From: Phytophthora sp. 'mugwort' | Lineage: Eukaryota > Oomycota > Peronosporomycetes > Peronosporales > Peronosporaceae | Direction: 5' to 3' | DNA length: 64,000 nucleotides | NCBI GenBank assembly: GCA_033558025.1 | Contig: JAUCEF010000007.1 | Coordinates: forward strand, 2,232,001 to 2,296,000 | In this document: in pieces, positions 49,771 through 62,127 of the stretch | Layout: every line of letters begins with the position of its first letter | Numbering within the stretch: the stretch's first letter is position 1 | Notes under the pieces: model-generated | Databases searched by the model: none | What the model saw: the letters and a program-made list of their open reading frames with translations, nothing else | Told to the model about the DNA's origin: nothing | Made by a program: the position numbers and the translations under genes

Positions 49771-52700
49771 TCACAGCTTCGTCATCAAATCTTGCTGCTG
49801 TCGTAAGAATTCGCGGTACGCCTTTGGGTAGATTTTATCTCGGGATCCAGTCATCTCGAACGGTGACTTACCTTTCGTGTTCTCAATCTCCTATAACACA
49901 ACGTAGCAAGCTCGTGAGTCGCTTAACGGGAGCGTAGTCGATCATATTGACATGTTACGTACTTCGTCCTCCATCTGCTCTTCCAGTATTGTTGACATTT
50001 GGGCCTGTGCACTCTACAATAAGTGATTTTCTTGTCAGATTAGCATGAAAAACACGAGTCCGACCTGGCAAAAGGCGTAGCTGTAGTGCAGCGCCGTGTT
50101 TCCATCTGCATCACCGACTAGCAGGTTATTTCCGTCTGATAGACGATCAAGCAGAGTTTCCATGAAGATAACGTCCTTCATACTAGCTGCAAGCATAAGT
50201 GGAGTGATCCCCCACTTATCCGCAGCGCACAAGTCAGCTCCAGCTTGAAGCAAGAGAACAGCAGTCTGCAAGTATCGACTGGATGCTGTTCGACTTCGCT
50301 CGGATGCTTTAGTTTGCTTGAAACGCTCTCTGCGTTGTAAACGTGAAGGCTCAAGCGCTTGCAACGCGTCGAGATATCCCAAAATCTACATGAAAACAGC
50401 ATCAGTGCATTAAGCTTGGCATAATCTGCATGGATATACTTCATGTACAAAATCCCCGTACCACAAAATGGAGTGGGGTCCTTTTCGTTTGAGTAGTTTT
50501 GTCCTTCACCGATACAACGACAGCGTGGCCAGATGATTGAGGGTTGCGTGTGGGGCGTACGAGCAGCAGACGTCGCACTTGGTCAACGTTCCCGTTAAAG
50601 CATTCCGTCCAGAGATTCTACCAATTCATGACAATATCGTGAGTTCGTCAACACACAAAACGAATTAAAAAGAGGGACCTTACTATGAGCATTTGTCGAA
50701 CTCGATCATTTGTTGCGACATCAATAGGTTTTCTGCCTTGAATATCCGGCATACCGATCCATAGCCGCGAATCAGCGTCCCAGGACAGCAGAAAATCGAT
50801 CATGTTGGGGTTCCCACGAATTGCTGAGTGCAAAACACACACACAAACAATAAAAATGAGGCATAACATACGACCTCAGCGTACCTGACGGTCTAGAGTC
50901 GGGACGATACCTGCAAAATGAAGCGGATTCCACTTGTTTTCCCCCGTTACACTTGGATTACAGCCGGAACGTAAAAGGAATCTCGTCACGTCAACGTCTT
51001 CACCTCGACAAGCGAGTAGCAATGGTGTTGCTCCATGTTTGTCTTTAAGATCCAACTCCGCCTTGCATTCGTGAAGATAAGCGATAAAAGACACTCGCTC
51101 TTGTGAGTCCAACGCCATCATCGACTGGATGTTGTCATCTCTGTTGCGTCTTCTCGATCGAACAGCGACGTGAAGTGGTGATCTCCCTTTTAGTGACTTC
51201 GCATTAATATCCACCGATTTTGAGGAATCCATGAGAAGTTGGGCAATCGACAAGTGATTAACAGTGGCTTCGTCTGCGCAATACTGTAAGGAACAAGGTT
51301 CACCATGTCAGTCGTCAACCTATCGCATTTTGGCTTGTGCTCAGTACTTACGTGCAATGGGGTCCACTGGTTTGCATCTCGGGCTCTTGGATCTGCTCCA
51401 TCTTCGAGGAGAAGCTCTACAGCACGAATGTTCCCGAACATTGCAGCTCGGTGTAGCGGTAATTGATGCAGGCGTCCGGCACTGTCGTCGGTTATCCGCT
51501 GTAACTTTGCCAGGACGAAGGTACTGACCCCAGGGTCACAGAAATCGTCGCTGTTATCCGCATGATGCTTCGAGGTTGCGAGATAATAATTCTGGAGGTC
51601 GATTGCTTCAAGCTGGCGCAGAAGAACGGTCTCCATGGCTCGTGACACGTTGAGCAAGAGCAGCAGGTCGACGTCCGCTTGACTCACCGTTATTCCCATC
51701 TGAAAATACCACTTGACTTGCTTAAGGTTTCCCGTCTCCACAGCGTAATGCAGAGCTAGTTTCTTGAAGTTATCTATGCAGCAACAAGCGAAGAGCGTTC
51801 AGCCAACCAGACTTTGATCTCCCAGATCGAGAACCGAATAATACCTTTAGTGGACAAGAGTCTCGACTGGGTGCGAAGAACGCTACAAAATTCGTAGTCG
51901 TCCTCAACAGAGAGCAGTGATTTCGTCGTGGCAAGCTGAACCATAGCAAGGTTCCGTTAGATCGAGTCGATTACGATGGTTCCGAGTGCAGGCACTTACA
52001 TAATGAAACAAGGAGCGGCCATTCTCGTCCACTTTGCTGCAAATATTGGCCCAATCTGCGCACTTTTGCTTCGTCATCTCTCGTTGCAGCTCTTTCACTC
52101 GAGGAGGCACCCACCCGTTCCTTTTTCCCTCACTGCCTTGCATCCAACTAGCAATTGTATCAGATAAACAACCAGCAGGATGCTAAAAGAGTCACTCATG
52201 TCCAGATCCACAAGCATCAATACGTACGCATTCATCTGCGCTTTCGTTCGCATCAGAGCTTGTAAATCACTCTCAAACTGCGCGTCATGGTAGGAATTGA
52301 CGTGCTGGAAAATCATATCCCGCACTAATTTGTCTTTCGAGAGAGCCGCGTAGTGATACAGCGTGCGTCCAGTCGTGTCAACGACATCCAGCAAGTCTTG
52401 GGGACATTTCTCGGCTAGAAACCGCTTCAATTGATCGGTGTCCGCAGTAAGGACCAGATGGAACAAGTCGATGTCGCTCGCCCGAGGCAAAAACATCTTG
52501 GGCTCTCTAAAAACAAAACAATACGAAAAGGTTAGTACCTTGACCTCGAGATCGGTCTGGTATCCCACGTACCTATGTTGCTGATAGGGTGAGGTTTCAC
52601 TGCTGGCATCCGACGGACAGTCGTATAGACCCTCAATGTCGACCGCTGTAGGCTTCGCTTCAATTGCAGGTGGTTGTCGTTCTTCTTCCTCCAATAATTC

Positions 52701-53375
52701 TGCTGTAGTCGTAGCATCTTCCTTCTCATCATCGACGTCGTCAAAATTAAAGTCTTCGTCATCACTTTTGTCGCTATGGACGGGAACTTTAGTATCGGTG
52801 AGGGGGTTGTCTGAAGTCGAAGAGGTGACCGGACCACTTGCAACGACTTCATGAACGACCTGGGTCGTTATCTGTCCCGGATCCTTTTGAGCGCCATCAT
52901 TTGTAGTAGTAGATGAGCCACCAGCGTCGCGATTCTTGTCGCTCTTCACCGGAACAAGACGTTTTCGAGGAGGTAGAGCGACAGTCTGAGTCTTTGTCTG
53001 CTCAGCATGGTTGTCCGTACTAATCTTGTTCATGTCCATTGACTTGAACGGAGACATTGGCGTGAATGCCGATGATATCCCTACCACCTTGTGCGAGAAT
53101 GACCCCCGACTTGGTCCTAGCTCTTTCAACGCTTCAAGCGGCTTCATAGGGGACGCCAACACGCCGCAACTTCCAAGAGGTTTCAATTCTTTAACATGTT
53201 TGGGGGCCGTGTCGACAGTATCATCTCGTAAAGTCTTCAATGTCGGCACCTTGAACTGTGCCAGCGTTTTTCCCAGCGAGCTTCCGTCATCAATAATACT
53301 GCGACCATCAAGCCGTTCTGCACACTGCTGCTTTGGTGCAAAGGCTGCCAACGCTGTCGGCTTAAACAATTCCAT
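49771..53375 (-). CDS. Ankyrin-repeat protein, eleven exons
   Basis: Exons (minus strand order): 52573-53375, 52228-52506, 52000-52147, 51845-51935, 51352-51773, 50911-51283, 50684-50823, 50462-50617, 50065-50385, 49963-50013 and 49771-49890. They give 967 aa with introns of 51-87 bp. Residues 1-270 are disordered, with an acidic DDEDFNFDDVDDEKED stretch. About ten ankyrin or ankyrin-like repeats follow, such as LHQLPLHRAAMFGNIRAVEL, KGRSPLHVAVRSRR, KHGATPLLLACRGEDVDV, NKWNPLHFAAIRGNPNMIDF and KWGITPLMLAASMKDVIFME. Several repeats are completed only across splice junctions, which confirms the joins. The C-terminus is a short helix (REFLRQQQDLMTKL). The function is presumably adaptor. The start faces the CFAP54-like gene across 128 bp. 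Confidence 0.88.
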
Positions 53376-53503
53376 CGACAGTTTAAAATATCACGACAGT
53401 CGCTTGAAAAGACCATGTCACCGACCTTTCATTCCAGAAGATCCTGCGCCAAACCTTTTTTCTTCATCGTCGTTGAATTGGCAACGTCACGAGAGGGTTT
53501 TCC

Positions 53504-56500
53504 ATGGCGAAAAAGGTTGGCGAACGGATTGGAACTGACTCGGGAAATGCTCTCAAAGCTTCAGCGCCTGAAGATGGAGCGAAGGTGGTGCTGGAGCAGT
53601 TCACGCGCGAGTTTGCGGCCGTTTTGCAGCTTACCCGGGAGAAACAAGCTAAGGAAATGACCTTCGAGAGCTCGGACGGTACCCAAGACGATGTCCTCCG
53701 TCAACAAGTTGGCTTTTTCGGCCACGTCGCTCAGAAGCTCGTCCCGCTGGTTTCTCGGTTGATGCACGCGACGCCGGACCAGGTCACGACGGCGACGAAA
53801 GCCGAGCTGCTGCTTACATTCGGAGACAAATTCTACCACGCTCAGGAATTCCTTGCAGCTTCCATGTTCTTCTACGAGAACGTCCTCGTGCTGGACGAGC
53901 CACTGGAGCCCAGTACACAAGTGAATATTCTTGAACGCATTCTCGTCTCTGTCGTGCCGCCGTCGAGACACCGCAGTCGTCAAGCGGGTCAAGCGTACGT
54001 TCGATCTCTTTTTGGTGCGGCCATGTGCTGCTTCCACACGAAAAAGCGAGCTGATCCATTCGTGAGATATCCCGGAACACTTGAAAAGATGATTGAGGCC
54101 TTGACACTTGTGCGCTTTGGGATGGAAATCTCCGTGGCAATGGAGCGTCAATTTGCCGGCGCGTTCTCGTGGCTGACGTTGAACGGCACGGTGCTCATTT
54201 TCGCCATTGCCAAACCGCTGCAGGCCTTGGGGTTTGCGAACGAAGTTGTGACGTATCTGAAGTGGAGTCTGCTCGCAATGGAATCAGCAGTGACCTCGTG
54301 TACGACAAAGTACATCCTGTGGCGTTTGCAGCTTGGTTCGGCGATCTGTGACTGCTACGAAGACGCGGCGTTCAAAGAGACCGGGAGAGCTGAGCACCAC
54401 TTGAAATCTGCTGCGGCATGTGCTGCGTACCTTCAACGTGCAGTCCAGCGCTTGCGTAAAGAAGAAGAGCTGGAGATGCCTCTGCCGGTCGAAGTCCATC
54501 GGGTTCTGGTTCAAGCAGAGACCACATCGACGATGTTAATATCAAGAGTGAAAGCTACAGGAGTGCACCAGACACCGGCCAAGAGTGCGATTGAAACGGC
54601 ATTCCCCAATGTGCGAGACCAAATCCGTGCTGCAGTCGATGCCATCGAGACGTTGTCACGCGTAGCCAAGCAGAAGCGACGTGGACAAGGCATGTTCACA
54701 CTGTTACCGTCGACAGCGCCCCCAACGAGCGAGCCAATATTGGAATTATTGGCGTTCATCATGGAAATTGTAGGCCCCGTGCTGACGCGGCTGGTCGAAG
54801 CGGGAGAAATGTCCTCAACGAGGGGATCCCCGATACTTGATCCACTTGTATTTCCGATGTCATTCCACGTGACCATCATCCGTCACTGTTTCCAGCTCTC
54901 AAAGCCTAACGAGCAAGTTAAATTGCTCACTAGAAGCGCATACACACGACTGCAATCGTCGTCAGAGGAGTTAACCGCGACGGATACAGCAATGATCCAG
55001 TGCTTACTGGAGCTTTATGAAGCACTTGATGAGATCCAGCAGTCCTGGTGCACGTGGCGAGCATTACCAGAAGAAACTCGCTTCCAATTGAACTCCAAAC
55101 CGGTAACACATCTGCCAGTGTCCGGCGGTACAATCCCGGCGTCGCAGTATTTGACACGGCTATCGACGGCGATGCAGGACTGTGTTTTCCACGGCGACGG
55201 AGCCATCGCTCGTACTAATCAAGAGTTCATGGCATCTGTGGCGCTGCAAATGTGGCGCGAATTCGCGACCCCCATGCTAAAGGAGCTGGATGTCACTGCT
55301 CCTTCTGACTTCTCGAAACCATTCGTGCGTCTGACGTGTGAACTGCTGCTGGCGATTCATTTCACGTTCACTGCTGTCAACTTTGAAGATTTGCTACTTC
55401 ATGGCCACGTTTGTTTGCGCTTGGCGACGCTCTTGTCGTTACGGTGCAAGGCACGCAGAGGCAGCCAAGTTGTGCGACAATGCCTAGAGCGGATCAACTC
55501 GCGCCGGAGCGAGTTAGTCAGCTTTTCTTCTCACTTTCATTCCGTCGGGGATACTACATTCGGCTTGACTGCGTCGCTTTCCAACGCCTCATTCTCGTGC
55601 GCAATTGAAGATCGCAGCTACTTGGATGACGAAGCAAATAATGCACAAGATCGCGTTGGTGTGCCGGGTACAGGGTCACAACTGGGTCGTCTCAGCCAGG
55701 ACTTGTGCTGCATCCAAGTAGACTTGCAACTGTTGCTGTATCGCCTGGAACTACAAGCCGCCACACTGATTGATACGCTTCCTCTAGCCACCACCAAACC
55801 CTCAACCAGCACATCTGGTACGTCTCTAAGAACGAGCACAATGCTGTCCGCGACAGTGACTCGACTCGTTGCAGAGTGTCATCAAAATGGCTACGCGAGA
55901 GTACTCCTGAACATTCAGCGTCTAGCCCAATCGAACTCCATGAAGGAGAGGCGTTCACTCGCAGACGAGAGCATTCGACTGCTACAGCAGATGGAGAATG
56001 AAGAGGACAAGCTTCGTCGTCAATTGGCCCCTCCTCCAGCAAAAGCTGAGTCGTCTGTGGTCCCTGCTGCGCCTATTGTGGTCTCTCGATCGAGCTCAGC
56101 TATCACCGTCAAAGTAGTAGAGTACCATCCTTCCGTCCCATCCTTGCGAAAGAAGCGCGTGCAGTACTACATGGTATTCGCCAAGTCCGTTGGAGCCGGG
56201 ACCGCCGTCTCGCTCAACAGTAACCACCTCACAGGAAGCGCTTCTCCTGTCTCTCCTCCACATTTGAACGTGACAATTTCGGGACTTCTCCCCAATGAGA
56301 GCTATGTCTTCGCTGTCGCGGCATTTGACAGCAAACACGACGTTATCCACTCTATCGGCGAAACTTCAGAGCCAGTTGTAGCGCTCACCCCGCTGCCTTT
56401 GCCAATGTGCTATGGTTATCTCGCCACAGCCTGTTTCGACGCCCAACTCGCTGGTCGCGCTCACCAAGCTGCGAATTATCTGTACAACGCTGTCATCTCC

Positions 56501-59500
56501 CATGTGTGTGCTGATCGTCCGTCTTGGACATCGAATCCCTTCTACCGACAAGCTCTAAAGCGTGACACGGTCGCCCAGTTCCCCATCCCGATACTAAATC
56601 TCTGCATCCAGGCGCTGCTCACCTTGTGCCACGACGAACCTGGCGACCTCGAGCGAGATGGAAAGCTTATCACCTCGTCCGACGTCGAGGCCCAGTCGCT
56701 GAGAGTGACACAGATCAAAGCTCTTGAGGATTGTCGGAAGGTTTCCATGGCCATTGAAATTGCGTGTGCGACGGACAACCAGGAAGCGATTCGTGTGCTG
56801 TGCTTCAAAGGGTATCGATTGCTGCTGCCCTTGCTACACTTGAACGGGAGCTGCGACGGTCTCACTTTCGCTGCTCTCGTGACGTTCTACCAAGCGCTCC
56901 ACGTGATTCCTCATGAGAACTGGGACGTCGATACACAAAATATCTGTGCACGTATCGGGTTTGAACTGTTCCGAATCGCACAAGAAGTAAACAGCGACAT
57001 CTCGAGGGCCACGCTTCCTTTGGTACTTACAGAAAGACAGCACCACTATGATCGTGATTCTGCGACTGAAGGGGACGCCAGCTTACGCGAAGTTGTGGCC
57101 CTCTTCAAACTAGTTAGTACAAGTAGCTCACAAGCTAACGTGACACCTCCAGACACCTCCGCTTCCGCATCTACTATGGCTTCTCCTCGAGGTAAGGGAA
57201 CAGCGATACCAGCAGCCGTCTCAAATGATAAAAGCCAAAGTAATACGCCTCAGACCACTCCACGAACCTCCGGCGAGACTGACAAAACGGACGCTGGAGG
57301 AAAACTACAGAGCTTGAGCGAGCTCCTCCAGTCTGCTGGATATGACCTTACAAAGGTCTTTAGCACGCTTGAAGAACAAAGTGCTTCTGACTGTCGAACA
57401 ATTGAGTTCGCAAGTAAAGTCTGTGCGTCTGTTCTTGGAGCTGGGAGTCATCAAATGGCTCAACTGGACACGTTCTTGTCCTCTTTGAAAGTGACGGGGG
57501 TGATAAGCCGCCAATTTCGAGCCACGCTCAGCTCCCTCGGAGGCGGTTCTCTTCTGCCAGAGCTGCGAGATGTTTGTCCAACCGATGAACCAAATTCATT
57601 CAGTGACCGAGCCGATCAAGTGGTCACAAGCAGCGAGACTTTACTCGAAAGTACGATCCCAGATGCCGGAGCGGATGATGATTACCTGTATCGGTGGTGC
57701 GGTGAACTCTTCTTCATCCAGTCACTAGTTTTGGTACGCGCCGTCGGTGTGCCGTAGGATGTGTTCGCCCCCCCCCCATTCACTAATCTCCTCGTCTTGT
57801 ATGTCAGCAGTACCGAAAGATGGCAAAGCTTTGCGATACCGTCCACACAGTGAACACTGCACACGGACCGGAGAGCGAAGACTGCACGTATGAACTGCTC
57901 CATGGTGGGAACAACAACCCCCTCACGAAACAAGATCGGACTGCGGTATCGGAAGCTGAATCTCATGAAAGTGCAGGTGTGGACTCACCAACAGGAGAAG
58001 CTGATCAAGGCGACACCAGTACCGTAGCGTTGGAGGACAACCAACTGGATCAAGTGTTTGATGAATTTCTGGCGAAATCGGCAGGATGCTGCAAGCTGCT
58101 TCGACTGGCAAACTGCTGGCAAGGGTTACAAGCCGCAGCGCATCAGTTGTGGAACGCGATTTGGCTCGCCTGGATAGCTCCAAATCAAATGACGTCGCCA
58201 CGCAGACTGGCACATCTTTCAAGCTGTCTTGACGCTCTCTTAGACATGATGGACATGGCCGTGAATGGAGCACTGAACGTTGATCAAATCTGGTTCGCGA
58301 GGCTCTTGGCTTACTCCTTGCGAGCGTTTTGTTGCGTCAAAGACTGGACGAGCATCGTACAGAAGGGAAGTCGATACTATTCCTTGTGTGGTAGCAGCAC
58401 TGAAGGCAATCGCTTCGCCGAACAGAATCTCCCCATCTTGATATACGCACAGCAACAAATCGTCCACCAACAGGACGCACTCTTGACAATAGCAGAGACG
58501 GAATTGAGCGTCTGCATCGCCGCCTTCCAAGAACAAGAAGCCAAAAAAAAGAAGAAAAAGTCGAGACTCGTCGTGGCACACGTGCTCTCACCCGAGGAGA
58601 CCGCGTTTCGTGCCAGCAAGCAAGAAATGGAGCAGCGACTTGACAAACTCGTCACTGAAAGAGACCTTGAGCGTGATAAGCTGGCCAATCTCTGCGAAAT
58701 CCATGATAACGTCTCCAAAGCCATTAACAAAAGTCATCAGGCATTAAACACGTGCCATCAACTCGTTGAAACGTACCGTCGACGAGATGATTCACATCCC
58801 GAGCTTGCAGCACTGCGAGACCAGATCATTGCCGCTTACAACCGGTGCGTCATCTTGGCCCGACAAAAGCGTCAAAAGCGACTCGTGTGTCAAGCTCTTC
58901 AGGAAACAGGAGACTTTCATCTTGCGTCTGGGGATTTGAAAGCTGCGGTCAAGAGTTGGCTAGAGTCAGTGGATAATGCCTTCAGTACACTTGACGTCAG
59001 TGCATCGTGGCGAGATGTTCTCAGTCCAGTTGCAGACGACGTTCTCGAAGGTAGCGGTATCAAGCAGGATAAACTCGCCGGTGACGAGCTGTGGGTGGGT
59101 CTGCAGTGCTGTAGCGTGTTGTCCAAGCTGGTCATGCACGCGTCAGGTATCAATTTGCACAAGGCACTCGACTATGCGTTGATGGCAGCAGCTATCTTCA
59201 CTCGGTTCTATGGTTGCTCAGTGCCGCACCCGACGAAATGCTTCTTGTATGGATCGTACCGGGTGCTTGGACAGTTGTGGCCAGGACGAAAGCTGTTGAC
59301 AGATCCAGATCGCGTCGCCCCGTTCTCATTGGGCCTCATGCTCGTGCTCGTTCCAGACGTGTTGCTTCAGTACGAGTACCAGTACGCTTCCACCGTTATG
59401 CCTGTCATTGCTGGCTATGAGTATGTGGCTGAGAGCTGTCTGGAAGACGCAAACCACGTCGCGAATGCACGAAGACTCCGAGTCGAAGCACTGGTTCACT

Positions 59501-62016
59501 GTGGACGTTTCCAGGAAGCCTTCCACGTGTTGATGAGCGTGCTACGCGGTGGCACAACGCCTCATATTAGCACTGGCGCCCCGGAACTTGACGCTGTGAT
59601 TTTCCACGACGGGAAATCACTCCTCGATGAGAGCAATCGAGCCGCAATGAACTGGATCATCTCGTTCAATGTGGAGCAAACCCACAACGCTCTCATAAAG
59701 CAGTATCACGCGGCGCTGGTGATGCATATCTTGGTATCTGTGTTGCATCTTGCAGTCGCAATGGCACGCCATGAGACTAGATATGACCGTGATGCAGCGA
59801 TTGCTCGCTCTGCAGCCAAGAAAATGGCACAAGCCCTGCTGTCGTTGATAACCCCACGCGACTCGAAACCCTCCAGAAATGCCCTGGATAAGGAGCTCAG
59901 TCAGGACGCCACCTCGAACCAAGCACTGCAGTCGATATCATGGGAAGAGCTCCAGCTATATCGCATTCGAGCCGATATCCACCTGCACTTGAGTTATCTT
60001 GCGTTCGATGAAGGCGACTGGAACGCGTCAAAGGCGAGCAGTATGGGTGCCATTGGCGAATGCACTGCGATACCTCTTGGATCCGAGCAATCTCTGCGCT
60101 TGAAACTGGATCAGAAACTCAAGTTCTCGCTTGTACTTTCTCGAGGTATAATGCTCGCCAAATGTCGGTCACAAGTTATCGCTTGCTGTCTTGCTCAGAG
60201 CCATTATCGCACTGCATTCGAGACTGCTGAAACTGCAATTGACGAGACGCGAACCAGTGGTGAAGAGCATTTCCGACAGCACCTCGAGATGCAACGATTG
60301 CAGGCTGCAGTGTTCCTTGGTGAGCGCGAAACAGCCGAACGCGAGCTCTGTTCCTTGCGAGAAACTGCGCTAGCAACACACACGTCCGCTTCATTGACCT
60401 ACGTCCGCACACTGCAAACTTTGAGCTCGTTGCTTCGTTCAAAAGCGCTTCTGTCCTCCCAGCCATCCGCATTGAACGCAGTATATGAATGTTTGAGTGA
60501 AGCAGAAGACGTGCTGAATGCCTTGTTGGAACATGATGGTTGGATGGGCGTTGATTCTAATCATTCGTCAGCACTGGACAAGAGGCTGAACTTGTATCGA
60601 CCTGCGATTCCAGCCTTTGTCCAAGTCCACGTTGAGTTGGCTAAAGTTCTACTGGAGTGGCCTCGAAACCTTGCAAGTGAGAGTGCACATACGCGCCAGG
60701 AAAGAGCGCTTCGATCCGTTGAAAGAGGTGTCCGTGCTCTTGAGCACACGACGCAGCGCATGTCTGCAACTAAAGCTCGACTTCTGCTGCTGAAGGGGGT
60801 CTTGCTCTCGAAAGCGTTATCCTTAACTGCGACCTCATCCCGAGTCGAGAGTGTAAAGCCTCCGTTGATCGCACTCGACGATCAAAAGACGAATGATCGA
60901 CTAGATGAATGCGTCGAGGCCTTTACAGGCTGCATCAAGACATCAATCGAAGGCGGATATGATCGCCACTTGGTCCGGTTGGCGCTACTCGAGCTGGTTA
61001 ACTTGTTTGGACAGAAGCTGGTCCCTGGTTACGAGGACGCACACGCTCACGCTGCATTTCACTATCTGAATCTGGCGCTGGACGTACAAGAGCACGAATC
61101 CGTGCTATTTGACACGCTTGAGCTGCAAAACGGCACGGTTACCTCGGTGGAAAAGCTGCCAGCCTCAGTTTGTGCTTCCATCACTGCGCAGTCCGATGGC
61201 TCCGTTCCACACCCGAACACAAAAGCTCCCGATGTAGGCGCCATCGTCAACTATTTTGTATGCTTGCTTCGAACGCAGCATGTTCTCCCAGTCGGCACTG
61301 CAGCCCTTCAGGAAACTTGTGCTCTTCTCCATTCCTTCTTGGTGCAATACCATTCATCATACGCTCGCCTGGCTTGCTTGACGAACTTGCCTCCTGTTCC
61401 TTCCACCGACCCTGAGATCCGCGCAGGTCTGGTGTGTGCTCTTTGGGGACAGGAACTCGCTCCAGCGCTCGTGTCTGTGTCAGGAAAGTCTGCACACAAT
61501 ACCAAACTTACATTGCACTTCACGCTTGGCACGAGTAAGCTGTCCATTACCGAGGGATCACTTGCGGCACGTAACGAGGCGGCTATGGCTCGGATGAAGA
61601 AGTTGGCGTCGTCCCCTTTGCTGAGTAAGCGTGGTAACCTGGACCGGCAGTCTGTCCAACACTTGAAAACGACGTTAAGCAGCCTACGAATGCAGATGGA
61701 AGACGACGATTCACTGCTCATTGATCGCAGCGCATTCTCGAAAACGTTCCACTTGATCTTGTGTGAGATTCAGCAGCTTTTCCGCGGAACTGAGCAACGT
61801 TCGCATTCGGATGAAGATGCTCGTCAAGATCCCGTGAAAGGCGAAACACGAGAAGCTGACTCAAAGGGGGATTTGCATGATGCATTTGGCAACACGATCT
61901 CCATCGACTGCACGTTGGCGATGGTCCGGCACTTGGAAGATCTGTTTTCTATCAACAAAGGAGCAAATATCGCTGACAACGAGCTCTGCTACTTCCTAAG
62001 AGACCTTCTAGATTAA
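53504..62016 (+). CDS. CFAP54: CFAP54-like giant cilium-associated protein
   Basis: Two very long exons (53504-57733 and 57808-62016) flank one 74-bp intron, giving ~2812 aa. It is almost all helical, with TPR-like helical pairs (LLTFGDKFYHAQEFLAASMF, ALLNIQRLAQSNSMKERR). A fibronectin-III-like beta domain lies at ~860-960: SSSAITVKVVEYHP, then NVTISGLLPNESYVFAVAAF. It is followed by SIGETSEPVVALTPLPLPMC and a new helical run, a layout I associate with CFAP54, a projection protein of the central-pair apparatus of motile cilia. Size also fits. The identification is by overall architecture and the FN3-adjacent motif, so alternatives among large ciliary helical proteins remain. The intron contains a 10-C run and ends in a tandem CAGCAG acceptor. 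Confidence 0.7.
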
Positions 62017-62127
62017 CGCAGGACGGGTGCTGCCTGTATGGACACATAACACTTCTTGGAGAGGAACCGTTCGTATCGCAATGGCATTGTATTCACTACA
62101 ACTCTGTTGGTTCTCACCTCTTAATCT

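Noticed and set aside
53415..53660. Alternative open frame at the start of the CFAP54-like gene
   Set aside because: It is in a different frame from the 1410-codon exon and shows no similarity to anything; the ATG at 53504 gives the long frame.
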